Below, piece after piece: positions 1 to 7,599 of a DNA stretch of 64,000 bases. The notes beneath the pieces are model-generated. The model searched no databases. It saw nothing but the letters and a program-made list of their open reading frames with translations, and was not told the origin of the DNA. Every line of letters starts with the position of its first letter. The first letter of the stretch is position 1. The translations under genes and the position numbers were made by a program. The DNA comes from Glycomyces sp. NRRL B-16210 (lineage in GTDB: Bacteria; Actinomycetota; Actinomycetes; Mycobacteriales; Micromonosporaceae). The DNA lies in contig NZ_JOGR01000006.1 in NCBI RefSeq assembly GCF_000719515.1, positions 124,001 through 188,000 of the forward strand. Reading direction: 5' to 3'.

Positions 1-1
1 G

Positions 2-382
2 GAGATGGCCGACGACCGCAACCGGGCGCTCGCCCAAGTCACCCAGGCCGACGACTTCATCGTCAGCGCCAAGCTCATCAGCCTGCTGCTCACCCAGACC
101 GCCGAGAACCCGCACCTGTCGCAGGTCTTCGCGCACCTGTTCAGCCCCGAGGGCTCCGAGATCTACCTCAAGCCCGCCGACCACTACGTGCGACCGCGCG
201 TGCCGGTCAACTTCTACACCGTCGCCGAATCCGCCCGCAGGCGCGGCGAGACCGCCATCGGCTACCGCCAGGTCGCCCAGGCCCAGCAGGCCCCCGGCTA
301 CGGCGTGCACCTCAACCCCGACAAGTCCGCGCAGTTCATGGTCCAGCCCGAGGACAAGATCATCGTCCTCGCCGAGGACTGA
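2..382 (+). CDS. C-terminal part of a CASTOR/POLLUX-like ion channel / TrkA-type protein (5' truncated by window)
   Basis: The reading frame is open from base 2 and ends at the stop at 380-382, so only the last ~126 residues are here. The segment around ADDFIVSAKLISLLLTQ, followed by HLFSPEGSEIYLKPADHYV, resembles the soluble RCK-like region of bacterial relatives of plant CASTOR/POLLUX/DMI1 channels. That region sits on the cytoplasmic side and gates a cation pore. No membrane segment is visible in the part present, as expected for this end of the protein. The ATG at base 5 is internal, not the true start. Family assignment comes from recalled sequence similarity; the substrate ion cannot be judged. 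Confidence 0.6.
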   Translation, partial: EMADDRNRALAQVTQADDFIVSAKLISLLLTQTAENPHLSQVFAHLFSPEGSEIYLKPADHYVRPRVPVNFYTVAESARRRGETAIGYRQVAQAQQAPGYGVHLNPDKSAQFMVQPEDKIIVLAED

Positions 383-514
383 CCCCGGCGCGAGGTCCTA
401 CGACCATCGGATGAGGACCCCGTGCGACTGTGGGCCGACGCCGATGTCGGCCGCCGCGGGTAGCGTCGACCTCCTCCACAACACCCGTCGGAGACCGACC
501 GTAAAGAGCGACCA

Positions 515-2290
515 ATGACCGACACCACGACGGCGACGACCGCCGCCGAAACCGACGCGACCGCGCCGAAAGCGCCGATCACCCGATTGTGGGCCTACGC
601 CCGCCGACACCTGCGCCTGCTGCTCATCGGCGGCGCCCTCTCCTTCGCCGGCGGCCTCGTCGGCCTCGTCCAGCCGCTCATCGCGATGGACATCATCGAC
701 ACCCTCGCCGCGAACGAGTCCCTCACCAGGCCGCTCGTCTACCTGACGGCGGTCGTCATCGTCGGCGGCGCCCTCAGCGCCCTCGGCCCCTACCTGATGC
801 AGATCGCCGGCCAGGACGTCGTCCTGACCGTCCGCCGCCAGCTCATCGGCCGCCTCGTGCGCCTCCAGGTCGCCGAAGTCGACCGCCTCAAACCCGGCGA
901 CCTCGTCTCCCGGCTCACCTCCGACACGAACCTCCTGCGCACCGTCGCCAGCACCACCGTCATCGGCGGCGTCACCGACGCCTTCATGATCCTCGGCGGC
1001 ATCGGCCTCATGGCCTGGCTCGACCCGGTCCTGTTCGGCACCACCATGGCCATGGTCCTCATGGTCACCGTGATGATGCTGTTCATCATGCCGCGCATCC
1101 AGAACGCGACCGTGGACTCCCAGAAGGCCCTGGGCGACATGGGCTCGCTCCTCGAACGCGTCTTCAGCGCCTTCCGCACCGTCAAGGCCTCCGGAGCCGA
1201 GGCGCACGAGATCGGGCGCCTCGACGGGGCGGCCACCACCGCCCGCGACAAGGGCGTCAAGGCCTCCTTCTGGGAGGCCCTCGCGGGCGTCGCGGCGTTC
1301 ATGCCGGTGAACATCGCCTTCCTGATGGTCCTCGGCGTCGGCGGCGCCCGCGTCGCCTCCGGGGCGATGGCCATCGGCACGCTCATCGGCTTCCTCCTGC
1401 TGCTCTTCTACCTCATGGGCCCGATCGGCGGCCTGGTCGCCTCGCTCTCGCAGCTCCAGACCGGCCTCGCCGCGGTCCACCGGATCGAGGAGGTCGCGAG
1501 CCTCGACTCCGAGGAGCCCGAGACCGCCCCGCGCCGCAGCGACCGCACCGGGCCCGCGCAGGTCGCCTTCAACGACGTGACCTTCCGCTACGGCGAGGAC
1601 CTCCCGTTCGTCCACCACGGAGTCACCTTCGCCTCCAGCGGACGCGGCCTCACCGCCCTGGTCGGCCCCTCCGGCGCCGGCAAGACCACCGTGTTCTCCC
1701 TCATCGAGCGGTTCTACCCGGCCACCACCGGGCAGGTCCTCGTCGACGGCGTCGACGTCACCGAATGGCCCCTGGAGGAGCTGCGCGGCGTCATCGGCTA
1801 CGTGGAGCAGGACGCCCCCGTCCTCGACGGTACGCTCCGCGAGAACCTCGTCATGGCCGCGCCGAACGCCACCGAAGCGGACCTCCTCGACGTCGTCGAG
1901 GTCGCCCGGCTCACCGAACTGGTCGGCAAACTCCCCGAGGGACTCGACTCCCGCGTGGGCTACCGCGGCACCACCCTCTCCGGCGGCGAGCGCCAGCGGG
2001 TCGCCATCGCCCGGGCGCTGCTGCGCCGACCGCGGCTGCTGCTGCTCGACGAGGCCACCTCGCAGCTCGACGCCGCGAACGAGGCCGCGCTCAAGCAGGT
2101 CATGCTCGACGCGGCCGAACGAACCAACGTGCTCGTCGTCGCCCACCGGCTCTCGACGGTCACCAGCGCCGACCAGATCGTCGTCTTCGACACCGGCGTG
2201 GTGCGCGCGGTCGGCACCCACGCCGAACTGGTCGAGAAGGACGACCTGTACCGGGGCCTCGCCGCGTCCCAGCTCCTCACGGCCGCTTGA
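515..2290 (+). CDS. ABC exporter, fused permease/ATPase (half-transporter)
   Basis: This 591-residue protein has an exporter-type membrane domain (about residues 30-310, six hydrophobic segments) followed by a nucleotide-binding domain. Visible motifs are Walker A GPSGAGKTT near 384, signature LSGGERQR near 488, Walker B LLLLDEA near 508 and the H-loop in VVAHRLST near 543. All catalytic residues are present, so it should hydrolyse ATP. With one membrane and one ATPase domain it must dimerise, and as no partner gene lies nearby a homodimer is most likely. It resembles multidrug/lipid exporters; the cargo is unknown. The start has a modest AAAGAG element 7 nt upstream. A long hairpin follows the stop. 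Confidence 0.9.
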   Translation: MTDTTTATTAAETDATAPKAPITRLWAYARRHLRLLLIGGALSFAGGLVGLVQPLIAMDIIDTLAANESLTRPLVYLTAVVIVGGALSALGPYLMQIAGQDVVLTVRRQLIGRLVRLQVAEVDRLKPGDLVSRLTSDTNLLRTVASTTVIGGVTDAFMILGGIGLMAWLDPVLFGTTMAMVLMVTVMMLFIMPRIQNATVDSQKALGDMGSLLERVFSAFRTVKASGAEAHEIGRLDGAATTARDKGVKASFWEALAGVAAFMPVNIAFLMVLGVGGARVASGAMAIGTLIGFLLLLFYLMGPIGGLVASLSQLQTGLAAVHRIEEVASLDSEEPETAPRRSDRTGPAQVAFNDVTFRYGEDLPFVHHGVTFASSGRGLTALVGPSGAGKTTVFSLIERFYPATTGQVLVDGVDVTEWPLEELRGVIGYVEQDAPVLDGTLRENLVMAAPNATEADLLDVVEVARLTELVGKLPEGLDSRVGYRGTTLSGGERQRVAIARALLRRPRLLLLDEATSQLDAANEAALKQVMLDAAERTNVLVVAHRLSTVTSADQIVVFDTGVVRAVGTHAELVEKDDLYRGLAASQLLTAA

Positions 2291-2294
2291 GCAT

Positions 2295-2331
2295 CGGGCG
2301 CCCCGAAGCCGGTTCGGCTCCGGGGCGCCCG
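2295..2331 (+). terminator. Hairpin after the ABC exporter gene
   Basis: An 11-bp GC-rich stem (CGGGCGCCCCG with CGGGGCGCCCG) encloses a second 5-bp stem (AGCCG/CGGCT). It begins 4 nt after the stop. There is no U-tract, so it would be a U-less actinobacterial-type terminator or RNA 3' stabiliser. Confidence 0.6.
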
Positions 2332-2570
2332 CTCAAGGCCCCGAAGCCGCCAGCGCAGCCGTGTTCCCCGACGGCACCGAAACTCCCAAGTAGACCCCCG
2401 AGCGCGCCCGCCGCCGGACCGGACCCTCGCCGACGATCGTCCGATCCGCCCGGAGTGCACCATATTTCTTCAGGCACCTTTCAAGCGCCGTTCAACCGCG
2501 GTCCCGCCCGAATACGGGCGCGCCCGGTTGGCTGAGGGCACCCGTCCCCCCCGACAGGAAGAGGACCCTC

Positions 2571-3656
2571 ATGACCAGCAAGGGCGCACTCCTGCGCGGC
2601 GCGACCGCGTACGCGGTGACCGTGCTCGCCGCCGCCGGAACCCTCATCGGCCTCCTCGCCGCCCCGGCCGCCGCCGGGCCGAGCCACCACGAGGACCACC
2701 ACCACGAGCACCGCGGCCGCCACGCCGAACCGATCGTCATCGCCCACCGCGGCGCCAGCGGCCACCTCCCCGAGCACACACTGGAGGCCTACGCGCTCGC
2801 AGTCGAACTCGGCGCCGACGTCATCGAACCCGACCTCGTGCTCACCGCAGACGGCGAGCTCCTCGCCCGCCACGAACCGGTCCTCGACGAGACCACCGAC
2901 GTCGCCGACCACCCCGAGTTCGCCGACCGCAAGGCCACCAAGCTCATCGACGGCACCCCCGTCACCGGCTTCTTCGCCGACGACTTCACCCTCGCCGAAC
3001 TCAAGACCCTCCGCGCCAAGGAGCGCCTGCCGCAGCTGCGCCCCCAGAGCGCCGCCTACGACGGGCAGTTCCAGCTCGTCACCTACGACGAGATCCTCGA
3101 CTACGTCGACACCCTGCGCGGCAAGGTGATCACCTACCCCGAGATGAAGCACCCGTCCTATTACGAGGACCAGGGCACGAGCATCGAGGACGCGCTGGCC
3201 GACCTGCTGGAGGAGCGGGGCCTCGACCGCAAGCGCTCGCCGGTGTGGGTTCAGTCCTTCGAGTACCAGAGCCTGCTCAACATCGCCGAGCGCGTCGACA
3301 ACCGGATCGGCCTCAACATCGACGGCCAGGGCGAGATCCCGGACGCCGAGCTCGACGAGTACGCCGCGACGCTGGACACGGTGAGCCTCAACAAGAACCG
3401 GATCTTCCCGCGCGCCGCGGACGGGAGCCTCCTGGAGCCGACCGACGTGGTCGAGCGCGCGCACGCCCGCGGCCTGGACGTCCACGTGTGGACCTTCCGC
3501 AACGAGAACGCGTTCCTGCCCGCCGACCTGCGCATCGGCACCGACGAGGCGGCCTGGGGCGATTTCGAGGCCGAGTACCGGCTGTTCTACGACCTCGGCG
3601 TGGACGCGGTCTTCAGCGACTACCCGGACCAGGCGGTCGCCGCCCGCGACTGCTGA
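2571..3656 (+). CDS. Secreted glycerophosphodiester phosphodiesterase (GlpQ-like)
   Basis: The 361-residue protein starts with a signal peptide (basic start, hydrophobic segment to about residue 35, APAAA cleavage region), so it is exported. The mature start is unusually histidine-rich (HHEDHHHEHRGRH), which could hold metal. The GDPD barrel follows: HRGASGHLPEHTLEAY from about residue 59, IEPDLVLTADG, and a late FSDYPDQ segment. It should split glycerophosphodiesters such as glycerophosphocholine, or teichoic-acid-like polymers, into glycerol-3-phosphate and an alcohol, using divalent metal. An AGGAAGAGG ribosome-binding site precedes the ATG. It is monocistronic, with a strong hairpin downstream. 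Confidence 0.9.
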   Translation: MTSKGALLRGATAYAVTVLAAAGTLIGLLAAPAAAGPSHHEDHHHEHRGRHAEPIVIAHRGASGHLPEHTLEAYALAVELGADVIEPDLVLTADGELLARHEPVLDETTDVADHPEFADRKATKLIDGTPVTGFFADDFTLAELKTLRAKERLPQLRPQSAAYDGQFQLVTYDEILDYVDTLRGKVITYPEMKHPSYYEDQGTSIEDALADLLEERGLDRKRSPVWVQSFEYQSLLNIAERVDNRIGLNIDGQGEIPDAELDEYAATLDTVSLNKNRIFPRAADGSLLEPTDVVERAHARGLDVHVWTFRNENAFLPADLRIGTDEAAWGDFEAEYRLFYDLGVDAVFSDYPDQAVAARDC

Positions 3657-3680
3657 TCCGCTCAGCGAAATTCGCAAGAA

Positions 3681-3714
3681 CGAGGGGCCGCCCTGCCGCC
3701 GGGGCGGCCCCTCG
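3681..3714 (+). terminator. Hairpin after the glycerophosphodiesterase gene
   Basis: A 13-bp perfect stem (CGAGGGGCCGCCC / GGGCGGCCCCTCG) with an 8-nt loop, 24 nt after the stop. No run of T follows. Confidence 0.7.
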
Positions 3715-3774
3715 CCCCTCGGGCCTCCCGCCCGATCCGGCGGCGCTGTCGGACCCCGATGCGACCATGGAGCG

Positions 3775-4110
3775 ATGGACGAACAGGCGATTCCGATCCT
3801 CCGCGTCGCGGACGCGACCGCGGCCCTGCCCTGGTACGAGCGGCTGGGCTTCCTCAAGCAGTGGGAGCACCGGTTCGAACCGGGGTTCCCGCTGTTCGTC
3901 GAGGTGGCCCGCGGCGGAGTGCGGCTCTTCCTCTCCGAGCACGAGGGCGACGCCCACCCGGACGGCGTGGTCTACCTGCGGCTGCGAGACGTCGACGCGA
4001 TCGCGGCCGAGTTCGGGCGGGAGGCGGCCGACACCGAATGGGGCACGCGCGAGGTGGAACTGCGCGACCCGGACGGCAACCGCCTCAGAATCGGCGTCCC
4101 GACGACCTGA
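3775..4110 (+). CDS. Small VOC-family protein (glyoxalase/bleomycin-resistance-like)
   Basis: A 111-residue single-domain protein of the vicinal-oxygen-chelate fold. It shows PILRVADATAALPWYERLGF at the start, a central FVEVARGGVRLFLSEHEG strand and REVELRDPDGNRLRIG at the end, the usual order of two beta-alpha-beta-beta-beta modules. This size matches bleomycin-binding (ShBle-type) proteins, which sequester the drug as dimers, but dioxygenase or glyoxalase-like roles are equally possible. There is no Shine-Dalgarno; GACCAT lies exactly 6 nt before the ATG, consistent with a leaderless mRNA. The next gene is convergent. Confidence 0.8.
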   Translation: MDEQAIPILRVADATAALPWYERLGFLKQWEHRFEPGFPLFVEVARGGVRLFLSEHEGDAHPDGVVYLRLRDVDAIAAEFGREAADTEWGTREVELRDPDGNRLRIGVPTT

Positions 4111-4232
4111 CCGTCCCAGCGGTTCGGTGCGGCGCTGCGGGCTCAAAGCTCGCGGCGTCGAAGCAGCGCGCCCCCTGAGACTGGTTGACGCATTGCGGGC
4201 CCGCAGCGCACGCGGCGGGCACCAAGCTTCGT

Positions 4233-5039
4233 TCACTCCCAGGCGCGGTTGGCCATGATGCCCACCATGGTCCCGCTCGGCGCGGCCACGCCCGCCACCC
4301 GCAGGCCCGGCACGTCCATCGGCGGGGCCGCGACCGACCCTCCCAGTTCCGCCGACCGCTCGCAGGTCTCGTCGGCGTCCTCGACCGCGACCATCACGCT
4401 CCACTGCGGCGGCAGGTTCAGCTCGAAGCCCTCGGCCGCGTGGCAGCCGCCGAACTCGCGCTCGGTCCCGGCCGGGCTCAGCGCCGCGTACGGCTTCGGG
4501 TTCGCCGCGTCCTCCCAAGGGGGCGTCACCACGTCCCAGTCCAGCAGCGCCGCGTAGAACCGCATGGCCTCCTGCGGCACCCCGTCGTAGTGGTACTCCG
4601 CCCACGCGACGCTGTTCGGCTCGCCGTACGCGCCGAAGCCCGTGTCCTGGGCGAGCGCCTGGACCAGGCCGAACGACGCGCCGTTCGGGTCGGTGAGCAT
4701 CGCGAACCGGAACCTGCCGCCCACGCCCTGCGGCTCGGCGTTGAGCGCGGCCCCGAGCGCCACGGCCTTCTCGGCCGCCGCGTCGCAGTTCTCGACCTTG
4801 AAGTGGAGGTTCCAGGTCCGCGAGGGCGCGATCCCCGGCGGGCACGGCGCGATGCCCATGACCGGCCTGCCCGGCGCGGGGGAGCCGTCGTCGATGCCGA
4901 AGGTCGTGTAGTGGCCCAGCTCCTCGCCCGCGTCGGCGGACACCCAGCCGAACAGCCGCTCGTAGTACCGGGTGTCGGCCTCCAGGGCCGAGGTCAGGGA
5001 GTCCGACCAGATCGGCGCCCCCGTCGGGATCGAGGTCAT
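4233..5039 (-). CDS. Two-domain VOC-family protein (paralogue of the next gene)
   Basis: 268 residues made of two VOC modules: residues ~1-130 (MTSIPTGAPIWSDSLT..., DPNGASFGLVQA) and ~135-268. It resembles the CFP30B / hydroxylase-like VOC proteins of actinomycetes, whose biochemical role is poorly known. The start at 5039 is chosen because AAGGAG lies 9 nt upstream and the N-terminus aligns with that of the neighbouring paralogue at 5117-5938; the frame stays open much further upstream, but that part is antisense to the neighbour. The two genes are 77 nt apart in the same direction, so this looks like a tandem duplication and probable operon. Confidence 0.85.
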   Translation of the reverse strand: MTSIPTGAPIWSDSLTSALEADTRYYERLFGWVSADAGEELGHYTTFGIDDGSPAPGRPVMGIAPCPPGIAPSRTWNLHFKVENCDAAAEKAVALGAALNAEPQGVGGRFRFAMLTDPNGASFGLVQALAQDTGFGAYGEPNSVAWAEYHYDGVPQEAMRFYAALLDWDVVTPPWEDAANPKPYAALSPAGTEREFGGCHAAEGFELNLPPQWSVMVAVEDADETCERSAELGGSVAAPPMDVPGLRVAGVAAPSGTMVGIMANRAWE

Positions 5040-5116
5040 GGCGCGCAGCTCCTTCGCACAGAGGTACCCGCCCACCGTCGCACGGGTCCGGCGCGGTCGC
5101 AGGGCTTCACGGCGAA

Positions 5117-5938
5117 TCAGTCCCGGGAGGCCATGAGCGAGAAGTGCGCCCCGGTCGGCGAGGCCAGGACGGCCATGCGCCCGCCCGGGTCGTTCACGGG
5201 CGCGACCACCATCGAGGCGCCGAGGTCGACCGCCTTCGAGGCCGTCAGGTCCACCGCGTCGGTCCCGAAGCACGGCAGCCAGTGCGGGCGCATCTCCAGT
5301 TCCGGGCCGAGCGCCATGCGCGCGCCGCCGAACTCGAACGCGCCGCCGGGCAGCAGGCCCGGGTGGTGCGTCCACAGGCCCACGTAGGGCGCGTCGTGCG
5401 CCGGCTCGTCCGTGTCGGGGACCTTGAGCGTCCAGTTCAGCAGCTCGGAGTAGAACTGCATGGCCTCCACGGGCGCGCCGTCGTAGACGTACTCGAACCA
5501 GATGATCGCGCCCGGCTCGTCCCTGGCGGTGAAGCCCACGTGGTCGTTCAACGGCTCGAACAGGCCGAACGCGCCGCCGTCGGGGTCGCGCATCGCCGCG
5601 TAGACCAGGTCGTCGCCGATGCGCATCGGGGTGCTGACCATGGCCGCGCCGAGCTTCTCGGCCTCGGCGGCGGTCTGCACGCAGTCGTCGACGTGGAAGG
5701 ACACGCCCCAGCCGGCGGGCCGGTCCGGTTCGCTGTGCGGGTTCGCGGCGATCCCGGCGACAGCGCGGGCCGTCGAGACGGTCGTGCCCAGGCACAGCTC
5801 GGTGTAGTGCCCGAACTGCTCACCGCTGTCGAAGGTCGTCCAGTTGAACAGGCGCGTGTAGAAGTCCAGGTCAACGGCGAGATCGGGGGTGTTCGAATCG
5901 GCCCAGATCGGGGAGCCGAGGGGAATCGACGTCGGCAT
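5117..5938 (-). CDS. Two-domain VOC-family protein (paralogue of the previous gene)
   Basis: 273 residues, again two VOC modules. It opens with MPTSIPLGSPIWADSNTPD, closely matching the start of the protein at 4233-5039, and has DPDGGAFGLFEP in module one and GARMALGPELE in module two. The ATG at 5938 is preferred over an earlier in-frame ATG because it aligns with the paralogue and has an AAGGACC element just upstream. It would be transcribed first in the pair. The two copies differ clearly, so the duplication is not recent. Function beyond the fold is unknown; metal-dependent chemistry on a small hydrophobic substrate is an inference from the family. Confidence 0.85.
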   Translation of the reverse strand: MPTSIPLGSPIWADSNTPDLAVDLDFYTRLFNWTTFDSGEQFGHYTELCLGTTVSTARAVAGIAANPHSEPDRPAGWGVSFHVDDCVQTAAEAEKLGAAMVSTPMRIGDDLVYAAMRDPDGGAFGLFEPLNDHVGFTARDEPGAIIWFEYVYDGAPVEAMQFYSELLNWTLKVPDTDEPAHDAPYVGLWTHHPGLLPGGAFEFGGARMALGPELEMRPHWLPCFGTDAVDLTASKAVDLGASMVVAPVNDPGGRMAVLASPTGAHFSLMASRD

Positions 5939-6072
5939 GTGGCAGGTCCTTAGCGGGTCGGGTCGGCAGTGACTCCTCACCGTCCCACGCGGTTGCGCCG
6001 CAGGCAATACCTCGGTGAGGCCACTGCGGCGGCGGATACCCGCGGGTAGGGAGGGGAAACGCCGGGTGACGG

Positions 6073-6107
6073 GGCGGCCCGCCGCGCTCGGGGCGCGGCG
6101 GGCCGCC
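6073..6107 (-). terminator. Terminator hairpin after mscL
   Basis: A 15-bp perfect stem (GGCGGCCCGCCGCGC and its complement) with a 5-nt loop, 18 nt beyond the mscL stop on the minus strand. No T-run. Confidence 0.7.
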
Positions 6108-6124
6108 GAGAGCGGGCGGGGGCG

Positions 6125-6511
6125 TCAGACGCGGCGCTGCTCGCGCAGCAGGTCCCGGATCTCCTCCAGCAGGACCACCTGCTCCTCGCGGACCACTTCG
6201 GCCTCCTCGTCGGAGGACATGAACTTGTCGCGGAGCTTGTTCATCGGCAGCACGATGACGAAGTACACCGCCGCCGAGGTCAGGAAGAACACCAGGATCC
6301 CGTTGATGAAGTTCCCGTACGGGAACTCGACGCCGTTGACGGTGAAGCTGCCGCCGACCTCGCCGCCGCCGGTGACCAGTGTGATGAGCGGATTGAGGAA
6401 CGCCTCGCCGAACGACGCCACCAGCGCGGTCATCGCCGCGCCCATGACCACCGCGACGGCCAGTTCGACCACGTTGCCGCGCATCAAGAACTCTTTGAAC
6501 CCTTTGATCAT
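6125..6511 (-). CDS. mscL: Large-conductance mechanosensitive channel
   Basis: This 128-residue protein matches MscL over its whole length. It has an N-terminal amphipathic helix MIKGFKEFLMRGN, TM1 with the pore-lining VVELAVAVVMGAAMTALV, a periplasmic loop, TM2 (ILVFFLTSAAVYFVIVLPMNKL) and an acidic cytoplasmic helix (DEEAEVVREEQVVLLEEIRDLL). It forms a homopentameric pore that opens under membrane tension to release solutes on osmotic down-shock. It stands alone, divergent from the aldo/keto reductase gene, with 186 bp between them. The Shine-Dalgarno is weak. Confidence 0.97.
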   Translation of the reverse strand: MIKGFKEFLMRGNVVELAVAVVMGAAMTALVASFGEAFLNPLITLVTGGGEVGGSFTVNGVEFPYGNFINGILVFFLTSAAVYFVIVLPMNKLRDKFMSSDEEAEVVREEQVVLLEEIRDLLREQRRV

Positions 6512-6697
6512 GACGACGATCTTCGCATCCCCGCGCTTTCGAACGGGCGTCGTGCGTTCGGTGTCGCGGCGAAAGGGCCGATCTCACCCGCTCGGGAACA
6601 AGCCCGGTCGCCGCGCGGTTGTGACCGGTGGCGGCCGAGCCGCCGGACCGAAGCACCCGGCCGTATCCCGCCGGGCCGACGCAAGAAGGGCATTCCC

Positions 6698-7543
6698 ATG
6701 AGCGACATCGTCATCGGCGGCGACCTCACCGTGAACCGGCTCGGTTACGGCGCCATGCGCCTGACCGGGGACCCGGGCATGTTCACGCCGCCGAAGGACC
6801 GCGCCGCCGCCATCGCCGTCCTGCGGCGCGCCGTCGAGCTCGGCGTCGACTTCATCGACACCGCCGACGCCTACGCCTTGGGCGACAACGAGTCCCTCAT
6901 CGCCGAGGCGCTGCATCCCTACCAGGACGGCCTCGTCATCGCCACCAAGGGCGGCAACACCCGCCCGGCCGCCGGCGAATGGGTGGCCGTCGGGCAGCCC
7001 GCCTACATCCGCCAGCAGGTCGAGCTGAGTCTGCGCCGCCTCAGGACCGAGGCGATCGACCTCTACCAGATCCACCGCCTCGACCTGACCCTCCCGATCG
7101 CCGACCAGATCGAGACGGTCGCCGACCTCCAGCGGCAGGGCAAGATCCGCCACATCGGCCTCTCCGAGGTCACCGTCGAGCAGTTGCAGGAGGCGCAGGC
7201 GGTCGCCCCGATCGCGAGCGTCCAGAACCTCTACAACGTGGTCAACCGCCAGAGCGAGGCCGTGCTGGAGTACACCGCCGAGCAGGGCGTCGCGTTCATC
7301 CCGTGGCTGCCGATCGCGGCCGGCGAGCACGCCCGCCCGGACGGCCCGGTCGGCAAGATCGCCGCCGAGGTCGGCGCGACCCCGGCCCAGACCGCGCTCG
7401 CCTGGCTGCTGCGCCGCTCCGCGAACATCCTCCCGATCCCGGGCACCAGCTCGCTCGCCCACCTGGAGGAGAACTACGGCGCGTTGCAGGTCGAGCTCAC
7501 CGACGCCCAGTTCGAGGCCCTGACCGACCTCGCCGCCGCTTAG
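6698..7543 (+). CDS. Aldo/keto reductase
   Basis: A 281-residue NADPH-dependent oxidoreductase of the AKR barrel fold. The catalytic tetrad can be read: Asp and Tyr in FIDTADAYALGDNE, Lys in VIATKGGN, His in YQIHRLD. The cofactor-binding end shows ILPIPGTSSLAHLEEN. It resembles the YajO/Tas-like group that reduces aldehydes and ketones of unknown identity. AGAAGG lies upstream of the ATG. It is a single transcription unit closed by a textbook terminator. Confidence 0.92.
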   Translation: MSDIVIGGDLTVNRLGYGAMRLTGDPGMFTPPKDRAAAIAVLRRAVELGVDFIDTADAYALGDNESLIAEALHPYQDGLVIATKGGNTRPAAGEWVAVGQPAYIRQQVELSLRRLRTEAIDLYQIHRLDLTLPIADQIETVADLQRQGKIRHIGLSEVTVEQLQEAQAVAPIASVQNLYNVVNRQSEAVLEYTAEQGVAFIPWLPIAAGEHARPDGPVGKIAAEVGATPAQTALAWLLRRSANILPIPGTSSLAHLEENYGALQVELTDAQFEALTDLAAA

Positions 7544-7556
7544 CCCGAGCACCGCA

Positions 7557-7591
7557 CGGGCCCCGCACCGAAAGGCGCGGGGCCCGTTTTT
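7557..7591 (+). terminator. Intrinsic terminator with U-tract after the aldo/keto reductase
   Basis: Stem CGGGCCCCGC / GCGGGGCCCG (10 bp) with a 10-nt loop that can add 2 bp, followed by TTTTT at 7587-7591. It also serves the convergent gene that ends at 7600. Confidence 0.9.
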
Positions 7592-7599
7592 CGTGCCAG

